From NCBI GenBank assembly GCA_018780805.1, contig JADMJD010000109.1:1-40438 (forward strand): DNA of 40,438 nt, given 5' to 3'. The DNA is from Rubrivivax sp. Lineage in GTDB: Bacteria; Pseudomonadota; Gammaproteobacteria; Burkholderiales; Burkholderiaceae_C. Positions within the stretch are counted from its first letter, which is position 1. The number at the start of each line of letters is the position of its first letter. Made by a program: the position numbers and the translations under genes. Below are positions 26,226 through 33,583 of this stretch, one piece after another. A model generated the notes under the pieces. That model searched no databases. It was not told the DNA's origin and saw nothing but the letters and a program-made list of their open reading frames with translations.

Positions 26226-27212
26226 ATGCCGCTCAAGTCTTTGTGGTCCCGCCTTCGTCGCCCGGAGGCCAGCGCTGGTCGCCCGCGTCTGCGCGTGCAG
26301 ACCCTGGGCCTGAGCGACGCCCAGGCCCGCACGTTGCGGCCGGTGCTGGACCGCATCGGCGAATGCCTGGACGTGCTGCTGGAGATTGACGCCCGTCAGG
26401 GCGACATCGTGCTCGCCGAGCAGCACTTCGTGCGCCGCACCCCGCCGCAGCACCTGGCCGCCCTGTGCGACGCCCGCCCGCTGGTCACCTGCGACCTGCT
26501 GGACACCCCGGATCCGGCGTTGTCGGCGCTGGCGCTGTTCGAGGCACGTCAGCGCGCGCTGCTGCGTCAGCTGCGCGAACTGCCCATGGTGCGCGGCCTG
26601 TCGCCGCAATTCGGTGCCAGCGGCTGGGGGCCTGACGTGGTGCAGGCCTCGCAGCTCAGCTCCGGCTTCGATGAAGACCTGCTGACCCTGGATGCCCCCG
26701 AGCTGGACGGTGCGCAGCAGCGGTTTGTCGACACGCTGCTGGACGGGTTGACGGACCCAACGCAGGCGGCCTTGGTGGCCACCTATGGCCCGCGGGCAGC
26801 GCTGCGTGCGGACTTCTCCGAAGGTTATGCCCTGCTCGACCCGCTGGCCCTGCAGCGCCTGCGGGTGCACCGTGACCTGCCGCGCCTGGTGCGGATGGAC
26901 GCGCCAGGCCCCGAGGCCATCGCACGCGAGCTGGACGAACTCGTCTGGGACGTGGGCATCGCCTGTGGCGCATTTGCGCTGCGGCAGCAGCCACGGGACT
27001 GGTGGCACACGCCGCTGGCCACCGCGCAGGACCTGTCCTTGCAGCGCTACAGCCGGGTGCCGCGCCACCTGGAGCTGACCCAGCTGTTGTTCACCGGGCG
27101 CATCACGCCGGCCGAACTGCAGCGGCAGTCCGGCCAGTCGGTGGCCGAGTTGCGGCCCTTTTTGCAGGCCTGCCTGTTCCTGGGTCTGGCCTGGTGGTCG
27201 CCGCAGACCTGA
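26226..27212 (+). CDS. Protein of unknown function downstream of the CHASE2 kinase
   Basis: A 328-residue soluble protein that I do not recognise. I chose ATG 26226 (MPLKSLWSRLRRPEAS); a TTG at 26142 would add 28 residues through the hairpin region and is less likely. The first ~110 residues alternate hydrophobic strands and helices (LRVQTLGLSDAQARTLRPVL), faintly like a degenerate receiver fold, but no phospho-Asp can be assigned. The C-terminal ~60 residues (LTQLLFTGRITPAELQRQSG) look like a small helical or winged domain. It has no signal peptide or membrane segment. It follows the signalling operon by 87 bp, so a link with that pathway is possible but unproven. Confidence 0.7.
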   Translation: MPLKSLWSRLRRPEASAGRPRLRVQTLGLSDAQARTLRPVLDRIGECLDVLLEIDARQGDIVLAEQHFVRRTPPQHLAALCDARPLVTCDLLDTPDPALSALALFEARQRALLRQLRELPMVRGLSPQFGASGWGPDVVQASQLSSGFDEDLLTLDAPELDGAQQRFVDTLLDGLTDPTQAALVATYGPRAALRADFSEGYALLDPLALQRLRVHRDLPRLVRMDAPGPEAIARELDELVWDVGIACGAFALRQQPRDWWHTPLATAQDLSLQRYSRVPRHLELTQLLFTGRITPAELQRQSGQSVAELRPFLQACLFLGLAWWSPQT

Positions 27213-27229
27213 GGGCGTGAAACGCCGCG

Positions 27230-28267
27230 TCAGTCGGGCCCGTGCTCGGCCATCTGTGCCATCAGCTCGACCTGCTCCCGCAACTGCGCCGTCTGCTGCG
27301 ACCAGTAGGCGGGTGTGCCAAAAAACGGGAAGTTGAGCGGGAAGCTGGGGTCCGTCCAGCGCTGGGCCAGCCAGGCGGCATGGCGCAGCATGCGCAGCGT
27401 GCGCAGTGGCTCGATCAGGGCCAGCTCGTGGCGGTCGAAGTCGCGGAAGTCGGCGTAACCGTCCAGCAGCTCGTCGAGCTGGCGGGCCATCGTCTGCGGG
27501 TCGCCGGAGACCAGCATCCACAGGTCCTGCACCGCCGGGCCGTTGCAGGCGTCGTCCAGGTCGACCACATGCGGGCCATCGCGCCACAGCACATTGCCCA
27601 GGTGGCAATCACCGTGCAGGCGCAAATTGGCCAGCGGGCCGACGCGGTCAAAGGCCGCGCCGATGGCGTCGAGCGCGCGGTCGCAGCTGCTGCGCCAGGC
27701 CGGGGCCTCGGCGTCGGTGACAAAGCCACCTTCCAGCAGCAGGTCGCGCGCCCGCGTGCCGTCACGCAACGGCTCCAGCGTCACCCGGTGGCGGAAGCGC
27801 TCACGCGCCCCCACCGCGTGCAGGCGGCCCAGAAAACCGCCGATGCGGCGCAGTGTGCCGGGTGTCTCCAGCTCGGGCTCGCGGCCGGCACAGCGGTCGG
27901 CCACCGTGAAGCGGTGCGGCACCTCGCCATCCAGGCAGGCCAGTGTCGGGCCATCGGTGGGCAGCAGGCGGAGGTGTTCCGATGCTGTGTGGTCGGCCAG
28001 CAGCACCCGGGGCGGCACCACCGGCACCTCGGCGGCGGCCAGGGCCAGCGCAAACTGGTGTTCTTCAACGATTTGCGCGTCGCTCCAGCGGCTGGGCCGG
28101 TAGAACTTGGTCACCACCGCGCTGCCATCTTCCAGGAACAGCTGGAAGACCCGGTTTTCGTAGGAGTTCAGCTGCAGGATGCGGCCATCGCCGCGCAGGC
28201 CTGCAGCGTCCAGTGCTGCCAGCACCTGGGCCGGGCCGAGATCCGCGTAACCGGGCGCTGCGCTCAA
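27230..28267 (-). CDS. srkA: Stress response serine/threonine kinase SrkA (YihE/RdoA family)
   Basis: A 345-residue choline-kinase-fold protein kinase, which in E. coli counters Cpx and MazEF stress-induced death. Conserved features are LNSYENRVFQLFLEDG, KFYRPSRWSDAQIVEEHQFA, the catalytic loop LRLHGDCHLGNVLWRDG and the metal site VDLDDACNGPAVQDLWM. The start is TTG 28267, which gives the family length; no in-frame ATG exists before the conserved part. The TTG overlaps the stop of the upstream DUF2726 gene (TTGA), so translation is probably coupled. It converges on the gene ending at 27212, with a GGCGT-GAA-ACGCC stem between them. Confidence 0.94.
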   Translation of the reverse strand: MSAAPGYADLGPAQVLAALDAAGLRGDGRILQLNSYENRVFQLFLEDGSAVVTKFYRPSRWSDAQIVEEHQFALALAAAEVPVVPPRVLLADHTASEHLRLLPTDGPTLACLDGEVPHRFTVADRCAGREPELETPGTLRRIGGFLGRLHAVGARERFRHRVTLEPLRDGTRARDLLLEGGFVTDAEAPAWRSSCDRALDAIGAAFDRVGPLANLRLHGDCHLGNVLWRDGPHVVDLDDACNGPAVQDLWMLVSGDPQTMARQLDELLDGYADFRDFDRHELALIEPLRTLRMLRHAAWLAQRWTDPSFPLNFPFFGTPAYWSQQTAQLREQVELMAQMAEHGPD

Positions 28268-29025
28268 TGGCGGACCGGCGGCGTGCCCGGCGATCCGACG
28301 ACGACACCGGCGACGGCGTCACCGTCCGGCGTGGTCTCGCGCACGCTCACGCCGCGCAGGAACCCGCCAAACTCGCTGGGCGAGGCGGTGTCCGTGCGGC
28401 TGTCGCTGCCGAAGAAGGAGTCCTGGAAAAAGCCCGAGTCCTGCCACAGCGCGCGCTGGCCACGCCGGCGCGGCTGGCCCGTGTCGCCGCCGGTGGTCGT
28501 GGCCGTCGGCGCGGCCTGGGGCGCACGGGAGGCAGGCATCTGGTGAGGCACCAGCAACTGCAGCTCGGGCACCGACGGCAGATGGTCCACCGGGCAGCGC
28601 AGGTAGCGCACACGGCAGGCGGCCAGCACCTTCTGCTTGATCTGGAGGGCGCGCCGCGAGTTGCCACGTTCGGTGTCGATGTCGATGGCGGCCAGGACCC
28701 GACCATTGGCGCTGCAGATCGCAAAACCCACATGGGTGGAACCCAGCAGTTCGTACCAATAACGCACCTGCTGCGGATCGGTCGGCTGGCAGAACCGCAC
28801 CAGGGGCAGCTTGGACAGCACGATGTGGTGGGGCAAGGCCTCGCGCAGCTGGCGGTAGACCCGCCGCTCGTCACTGCTGAAAACGGGACGTGCTGTGAGT
28901 GCCCACTCTTCAGGCAACGGCATGGGCTCGGCCTTGCGGCGGCGGATCAACCATGCCATGGAGGCCCCCGCCAACAACAGGGCGGAACAAGCGGCAATCA
29001 GCCAGGGGAGGGTGTCGGGCGCCAT
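28264..29025 (-). CDS. Membrane-anchored DUF2726 protein
   Basis: A 253-residue protein with one N-terminal membrane segment (about 7-27, LPWLIAACSALLLAGASMAW) and a DUF2726 domain (about 45-165). The domain shows FSSDERRVYRQLREALP, VLSKLPLVRFC and FAICSANGRVLAAIDID, a fold reminiscent of restriction-endonuclease-like domains, though no catalytic activity is established here. The C-terminal ~90 residues are low-complexity, rich in Gly, Ser, Arg and Pro. ATG 29025 is chosen because it puts the membrane segment at the N-terminus. It precedes srkA with a TTGA overlap. Confidence 0.85.
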   Translation of the reverse strand: MAPDTLPWLIAACSALLLAGASMAWLIRRRKAEPMPLPEEWALTARPVFSSDERRVYRQLREALPHHIVLSKLPLVRFCQPTDPQQVRYWYELLGSTHVGFAICSANGRVLAAIDIDTERGNSRRALQIKQKVLAACRVRYLRCPVDHLPSVPELQLLVPHQMPASRAPQAAPTATTTGGDTGQPRRRGQRALWQDSGFFQDSFFGSDSRTDTASPSEFGGFLRGVSVRETTPDGDAVAGVVVGSPGTPPVRH

Positions 29026-29077
29026 CGGCGTCCATGTTAACCGCCGTGCCGCCGTGGCCCGCCCCCCGGCCTGTGGG

Positions 29078-29770
29078 TCACTGCGAGCCGAGCCCGCCGC
29101 TGTGGCCCACGCCCTCACGCACGTCGGCGATCATGTCCAGCAGGCGGTCGATGCGTTGCGCGCCGCGCTTCAAGTTGTAGTCGAACTCCGCCGCCTGGCG
29201 GCCCAGCAGTTCTTCGACATGGGTGCCCAGGGTTTCCGGCGGGAGTTTCAGCACCGCCTCGGCATCGCCGCCGTCACGCTCCACGCGTGCGCCGGCCGAG
29301 CGTGCGATGCGAAGCATCGGGGTGTTCTCCGACAGTGCGTGCACGATCAAGGTGTCCACGTGCCGGTTGCGGGCATGCAGCATGGCGTGGTCGAACAAGC
29401 GGCCGCCGAAGCCCCGGCCACGGTAGCGCGGCAGCACCGACACGCCAAACTCGGCGGCGTGCGGGCGCTGGCTGTCGCCCAGGTAGGCCAGGTGCGCCAT
29501 CGCGATGAGTTGCAGGCGCCGGTTGAAGACACCAAACACTTCGTCGCGGTCGAAGTCGATCAGGTCCACATAACGGCCGATCTGCGCGTCCGACGCCGGG
29601 TGGCCGAAGCGCAGGTAGCGGTCCATGCCCGGCAACTCCAGCAACTGCGCCACGATGCGCGGCCGATGACGTGGCGCCAGCGAGCGGATGGGGATCCACT
29701 GGAAGCTGGTTGTTGCCGGGGCGCCGTCCGACGGGTGGCGGGGGGCAGTCGGCTGGGGATCGGTTGCCAT
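29078..29770 (-). CDS. GNAT-family N-acetyltransferase
   Basis: A 230-residue GNAT protein. The acetyl-CoA-binding region is VSVLPRYRGRGFGGRLFDHA, with the R/Q-x-x-G-x-G/A pattern as RGRGFG; strands before it include AHLAYLGDSQRPHAAEFGV, and HALSENTPMLRIARSAGARV is the C-terminal half of the fold. ATG 29770 (MATDPQPTAP) follows an AAGG site; a longer start at 29812 is possible. The C-terminal ~50 residues extend past the fold with a helical segment. The substrate cannot be told from sequence. It is the first of three minus-strand genes and is divergent from rplM. Confidence 0.9.
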   Translation of the reverse strand: MATDPQPTAPRHPSDGAPATTSFQWIPIRSLAPRHRPRIVAQLLELPGMDRYLRFGHPASDAQIGRYVDLIDFDRDEVFGVFNRRLQLIAMAHLAYLGDSQRPHAAEFGVSVLPRYRGRGFGGRLFDHAMLHARNRHVDTLIVHALSENTPMLRIARSAGARVERDGGDAEAVLKLPPETLGTHVEELLGRQAAEFDYNLKRGAQRIDRLLDMIADVREGVGHSGGLGSQ

Positions 29771-29864
29771 CGTGTGGCCTTTCGGGGAAGCGGTGCGCGA
29801 TGGTAGCCGCAAAGATTAGGGTTTTCCCTCAATGACACCCCCGGGCTCGGGCGCTCGTGAGCAT

Positions 29865-29892
29865 TTGGTCCCGGGCGAGCGTCGTGTATACT
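29865..29892 (+). promoter_or_regulatory. Promoter of the rplM-rpsI operon
   Basis: TTGGTC (29865-29870), a 16-bp spacer and TATACT (29887-29892) give a good housekeeping promoter. Transcription would begin near 29899, leaving a leader of about 137 nt that starts with a 7-bp hairpin, GCTTCCC (29898-29904) with GGGAAGC (29917-29923). In several bacteria the L13 operon is feedback-controlled through its leader; whether this hairpin takes part is unknown. Confidence 0.75.
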
Positions 29893-30035
29893 CATGGGCT
29901 TCCCTGAAAACGGCCGGGGAAGCTGTGCCCAGCCTGCCGACCTGAGAGGCCGCCCTCCACAAGCGGTTCCGAAGGAAGCAGCGGACAACAGGCGCCACGT
30001 GCGCCAAGCTGCCGTAGACCCCCAGAAAGACCCTC

Positions 30036-30464
30036 ATGAAGACCTTCAGCGCCAAGCCGGCTGATGTGGTGCACGAGTGGTTTGTGATTGACGCCACCGA
30101 CAAGGTGCTCGGACGTGTTGCCAGCGAAGTGGCACTCCGTTTGCGCGGCAAGCACAAGGCCATCTACACGCCCCACGTCGACACCGGTGATTTCATCGTC
30201 GTCGTCAACGCAGACAAGATCCGTGTCACCGGGGCCAAGGCCACGGACAAGATCTACTACCGTCACTCCGGGTTCCCGGGCGGCATCTATGCCACGCCCT
30301 TCAAGGACATGCAGGCCAAGCACCCCGGCCGCGCCCTGGAGAAGGCCGTCAAGGGCATGCTGCCCAAGGGCCCGCTGGGCTACGCGATGGTGAAGAAGCT
30401 GAAGGTGTACGCCGGTGCCACGCATCCGCACACCGCTCAGCAGCCCAAGACTCTCGAGATTTAA
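30036..30464 (+). CDS. rplM: 50S ribosomal protein L13
   Basis: A 142-residue L13, an early-assembling large-subunit protein. [20 protein letters not shown] at the start, the core [20 protein letters not shown] and the [20 protein letters not shown] stretch are diagnostic. It lies behind the promoter at 29865 with a weak SD (AGAAAGA). rpsI follows after 9 bp, the near-universal L13-S9 operon. Confidence 0.99.
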   Translation: MKTFSAKPADVVHEWFVIDATDKVLGRVASEVALRLRGKHKAIYTPHVDTGDFIVVVNADKIRVTGAKATDKIYYRHSGFPGGIYATPFKDMQAKHPGRALEKAVKGMLPKGPLGYAMVKKLKVYAGATHPHTAQQPKTLEI

Positions 30465-30473
30465 GGGACTGCG

Positions 30474-30866
30474 ATGATCGGACAGTGGAATTACGGCACC
30501 GGCCGCCGCAAGTCGTCGGTGGCGCGTGTCTTCATCAAGAAGGGCACCGGCCAGATCATGATCAATGGCAAGACCATCGATCAGTACTTCGGCCGCCAGA
30601 CCTCGATCATGATCGTCCGCCAGCCTCTGCTGCTGACGGCCAATGACGCGGCCTTCGACATCAAGATCAACGTGCACGGCGGCGGTGAATCCGGCCAGGC
30701 CGGCGCGGTGCGCCACGGCATCACCCGTGCGCTGATCGACTACGACGCGGCGCTCAAGCCCGACCTCAGCCGTGCCGGCTTCGTCACGCGTGATGCGCGC
30801 GAAGTCGAGCGCAAGAAGGTCGGCCTGCACGGCGCCCGCCGTCGCAAGCAGTTCAGCAAGCGTTAA
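30474..30866 (+). CDS. rpsI: 30S ribosomal protein S9
   Basis: A 130-residue S9, whose C-terminal tail reaches the P-site tRNA anticodon. [20 protein letters not shown] at the start, [20 protein letters not shown] in the middle and the tail [11 protein letters not shown] with the conserved terminal Lys-Arg are present. It is co-transcribed with rplM. The next gene, a DUF6776 protein, starts 23 bp later, so the operon may extend into it. Confidence 0.99.
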   Translation: MIGQWNYGTGRRKSSVARVFIKKGTGQIMINGKTIDQYFGRQTSIMIVRQPLLLTANDAAFDIKINVHGGGESGQAGAVRHGITRALIDYDAALKPDLSRAGFVTRDAREVERKKVGLHGARRRKQFSKR

Positions 30867-30889
30867 TTCGCAGCAGGGGCCTCGCGCCC

Positions 30890-31603
30890 ATGCGCTGGAA
30901 ACTGCTGCGGCGCCGACTCTCCGTCAGTGCGCCGCGCGTCATCGTTCGCAGCCACCTGCCCTGGCCATTGCGCTGGGCGGTGGCTGCTGTCGTTCTGGGC
31001 TTCTCCGGCGCGATCGCGCTGTGGGCGTTCGAGACCGGCAAGGACCTGGCCGGCCTGCAGGCCGACGCGCAGGCGGAACTTGCCCGCCTGCGGGTTGAGG
31101 TGGACGGCCTGCGCGGCGAGCGCGACCGTGCGCAATCCATCGCCAACGCCGCCGACGGGCTGCTGAAAGCCGAACGTGCCACCCAGGAACGGCTGGCGCA
31201 GGACCTGCGCCAATCCCAGGCGCGCCAGCAGGCCCTGGAAGCCGACCTCGGTTTTTTCCAGCGCCTGTTGCCCGTGTCTGCCGGCCAGCCCTTGCAGCTG
31301 CGGGCCCTGCAGGCTGAATCGCCCGCACCGGGGCAGACGCGCTACCAGATGCTGGTGATGCAGGCGGGTGTGGCGCCCGCCGAGTTCAAGGGCCACTACG
31401 AGATCCTGCTGGGGGGGCAACTTGCCGGTCGGCCCTGGACGGGCTCGCTGCCCGGCGGCGCGCGGCCCTTGACGATGCGCCAGTACGCCCGCGTGGACGG
31501 CCTGATCGACCACCCGCCCGAGCTCGTGCTAAAAACGGTGCAGGCGAGGGTGACCGATGCACAGGGGGCCGTCCGGGCGACCGAGACCTTGAGACTCCCG
31601 TGA
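30890..31603 (+). CDS. DUF6776-type membrane protein with coiled coil
   Basis: A 237-residue protein of unknown function found mainly in beta- and gammaproteobacteria. One membrane segment (about 28-46, AVAAVVLGFSGAIALWAF) is followed by a long heptad-patterned coiled coil (about 50-120, rich in LAGLQADAQAELARLRVEV-like repeats) and a beta-rich C-terminal domain (about 125-237, RYQMLVMQAGVAPAEFKGHY). It is probably an inner-membrane protein with the coiled coil outside. It lies between rpsI and a bactofilin gene, which hints at an envelope or cell-shape role; that is inference. Confidence 0.82.
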   Translation: MRWKLLRRRLSVSAPRVIVRSHLPWPLRWAVAAVVLGFSGAIALWAFETGKDLAGLQADAQAELARLRVEVDGLRGERDRAQSIANAADGLLKAERATQERLAQDLRQSQARQQALEADLGFFQRLLPVSAGQPLQLRALQAESPAPGQTRYQMLVMQAGVAPAEFKGHYEILLGGQLAGRPWTGSLPGGARPLTMRQYARVDGLIDHPPELVLKTVQARVTDAQGAVRATETLRLP

Positions 31604-31625
31604 TCTGCCAGGAGAGATCCAGAAG

Positions 31626-32024
31626 ATGATGTTCACACGCAAGGCCCAGCCGGCGATCCGCACGCTGGTGGGTGAAGGCACCGTGCTGCGTGGCACGCTG
31701 CAGTTTGACGGCGGGCTGCGCATCGACGGTGAGGTGTTCGGTGATGTGCTCGCAGAACCCGGCAGCCGCAGTTTGGTCGTGATCAGCGAAAAAGCCCGGG
31801 TCCATGGCAAGGTCAACGCCGGTCATGTGATCATCAATGGTGAAGTCAGGGGTCCTGTGACCTCCAGCGAGATGCTGGAACTGCAACCTCGTGCCACCGT
31901 GACCGGTGACGTGCGTTACGAGGTGCTGGAAATGCACCCCGGCGCGATGATCGACGGTGAACTCAAACCACTGAAGAGCGGCGAGAAACCGGCGCTGAAA
32001 CTGGCGGCTTCCAACGACGCCTGA
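31626..32024 (+). CDS. Bactofilin (polymer-forming cytoskeletal protein)
   Basis: A 132-residue bactofilin. Bactofilins form nucleotide-free filaments through a right-handed beta-helix and scaffold cell-wall enzymes. The central repeats are visible as [40 protein letters not shown] and [20 protein letters not shown], about 18 residues per turn pair. The short basic N-terminus ([12 protein letters not shown]) and Ala/Lys-rich C-terminus are disordered. Two ATGs (31626 and 31629) are possible. An M23 peptidase gene lies 1.5 kb away, a common partner of bactofilins. Confidence 0.95.
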   Translation: MMFTRKAQPAIRTLVGEGTVLRGTLQFDGGLRIDGEVFGDVLAEPGSRSLVVISEKARVHGKVNAGHVIINGEVRGPVTSSEMLELQPRATVTGDVRYEVLEMHPGAMIDGELKPLKSGEKPALKLAASNDA

Positions 32025-32034
32025 AGGAACGAAC

Positions 32035-32409
32035 ATGAATGCTCTCGCCGAACCCCTGACCCCCGCCGTCGACGACATGCCGCCGCCGCTGGTCTTCACC
32101 GACAGCGCCGCCGCCAAGGTGGCCGATCTGGTGGCCGAAGAAGGCAACCCCGACCTGAAGCTGCGTGTCTTTGTGCAAGGCGGCGGCTGCTCGGGCTTCC
32201 AGTACGGCTTCACCTTCGACGAGGTGGTGAACGACGACGACACGCAGATGAACAAAAACGGTGTCACGCTGCTGATCGATGCGATGAGCCTGCAGTACCT
32301 GGGCGGCGCCGAGATCGACTACAAGGAAGACCTGCAAGGCGCGCAGTTCGTGATCAAGAACCCGAACGCCACCACCACCTGTGGTTGCGGTTCGTCGTTT
32401 TCGGTCTGA
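32035..32409 (+). CDS. erpA: Iron-sulfur cluster insertion protein ErpA
   Basis: A 124-residue A-type Fe-S carrier that delivers clusters to apo-proteins such as IspG/IspH in E. coli. The three conserved cysteines are in [15 protein letters not shown] and the C-terminal [11 protein letters not shown] (C-x-C). The N-terminal ~15 residues ([14 protein letters not shown]) are variable. It follows bactofilin after 10 bp behind an AAGGAA site, in an order typical for Burkholderiales. It converges on anmK; the 39-bp gap holds three copies of CGGGCT and no clear terminator. Confidence 0.96.
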   Translation: MNALAEPLTPAVDDMPPPLVFTDSAAAKVADLVAEEGNPDLKLRVFVQGGGCSGFQYGFTFDEVVNDDDTQMNKNGVTLLIDAMSLQYLGGAEIDYKEDLQGAQFVIKNPNATTTCGCGSSFSV

Positions 32410-32419
32410 GTGTCCGGCC

Positions 32420-32437
32420 CGGGCTCGGGCTCGGGCT
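32420..32437. repeat. Short hexamer repeat between erpA and anmK
   Basis: Three tandem copies of CGGGCT fill the short gap between the convergent erpA and anmK ends. It is too short to be more than a slippage-prone stretch, and lies just beyond both stop codons. Confidence 0.6.
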
Positions 32438-32448
32438 CGGACGCCGGT

Positions 32449-33555
32449 TCATGCCGGGTACAGCGCGCCGAGCAGGCGCGGCCCGGCCGCCCCGGTGACG
32501 GCCGGCAAATTGCCCGGCCGCCGCTCGATGAAGGCTTTGGCCAGCCAGGCGAAGGCCAGCGCCTCCACATGGCCCGGCGCCACACCTTCGGCACCGGTGT
32601 CCTGCACATCCACACCCGGCAGCGCCGCCTCGAGCTGAGACATCAGCCTGCGGTTGTAGGCACCGCCCCCGCAGACCCGCAGCACCGTGGTGTCCGGGGC
32701 GTGTCGGCGCAGGGCTTGCACGACGCTCTGCACCGTCAGCGCCAGCAGGGTGGCCTGCACATCCACCGGTTTCAGGCCAGGCCAGCGCGCCAGGTGCTGG
32801 GCCAGCCAACCTGGCTCGAACAGATCCCGGCCCGTGCTCTTGGGTGGCGGGGCCTCGAAATAGGGTTCCGTCAGCAGGTCCTGCAGCAGCGCCGTCTGCA
32901 CCTGGCCCTGGGCCGCCCAGGCGCCGTCGGCGTCAAAGGCCTGGCCCAGGTGCTGCTGTGTCCAGTGGTCCATCAAGGCATTGGCCGGGCCGGTGTCGAA
33001 ACCACGCACGCTGCCTGAGGCCGAGGCTGGCAGCAGGCTGAGGTTGCCGATGCCGCCCAGGTTCAGCACCGCTGTGGCCTCGTTCGGCCGGCCGAAGACC
33101 GCGGCATGGAAAGCCGGCACCAGTGGCGCCCCCTGGCCCCCCGCCGCGACATCGCGGCTGCGCAGGTCGGCGACGACGTCGATGCCACCGGCTTCGGCCA
33201 GCCGCGCGGCGTTCAGCAGCTGCAGCGTGTAGCCGCGGCCGGCGGGCTGGTGGCGCACGGTCTGTCCATGCGCACCGACGGCGCGCACCGCGCTGGCAGG
33301 CAGCGCTGCAGCGCGCAACAGGGCGGCCAGGACGTCGGCATAAGCATCCGCCACACCGTTGGCGGCCCCTGCGGCGCGGTGCAGTTCATCGTGGCCGCCA
33401 GGGCGGTTGAGGGCAAAAAGCTCTTCGCGCAGCGCAGGCGCAAAAGTCTGGTGCACGTGGGCCTGCAAGCTGCAGCCGTGCGAAAGGTCCACCAGCACGC
33501 CATCCACCCCGTCCAGCGAGGTGCCGGACATCAGGCCGGCGTAGAGTGCCGTCAC
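32449..33555 (-). CDS. anmK: Anhydro-N-acetylmuramic acid kinase
   Basis: A 368-residue kinase of peptidoglycan recycling, which turns anhydro-MurNAc into MurNAc-6-phosphate. The ATP site motif MSGTSLDGVDGVLVD follows the start, and VGAHGQTVRHQP, VLNLGGIGNLS, GFDTGPANALMD and CGGGAYNRRLM are the family signatures. It starts at GTG 33555, the third of three GTGA junctions in a 14-bp repeat that runs from the M23 peptidase stop. The neighbour makes cell-wall fragments, so the two genes fit one pathway: cut the wall and recycle the products. Confidence 0.97.
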   Translation of the reverse strand: MTALYAGLMSGTSLDGVDGVLVDLSHGCSLQAHVHQTFAPALREELFALNRPGGHDELHRAAGAANGVADAYADVLAALLRAAALPASAVRAVGAHGQTVRHQPAGRGYTLQLLNAARLAEAGGIDVVADLRSRDVAAGGQGAPLVPAFHAAVFGRPNEATAVLNLGGIGNLSLLPASASGSVRGFDTGPANALMDHWTQQHLGQAFDADGAWAAQGQVQTALLQDLLTEPYFEAPPPKSTGRDLFEPGWLAQHLARWPGLKPVDVQATLLALTVQSVVQALRRHAPDTTVLRVCGGGAYNRRLMSQLEAALPGVDVQDTGAEGVAPGHVEALAFAWLAKAFIERRPGNLPAVTGAAGPRLLGALYPA

Positions 33556-33583
33556 TTCGGCGCCGTCACCGCGGTGCCGTCAC
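33542..33583 (-). repeat. Three 14-bp repeats forming a stop-start staircase into anmK
   Basis: Read on the minus strand, GTGACGGCACCGCG, GTGACGGCGCCGAA and GTGACGGCACTCTA follow one another. The first overlaps the M23 peptidase stop (GTGA at 33583-33580). Each of the first two GTGs would open a five-codon frame that ends in a TGA overlapping the next GTG; the third GTG opens anmK. Confidence 0.75.
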
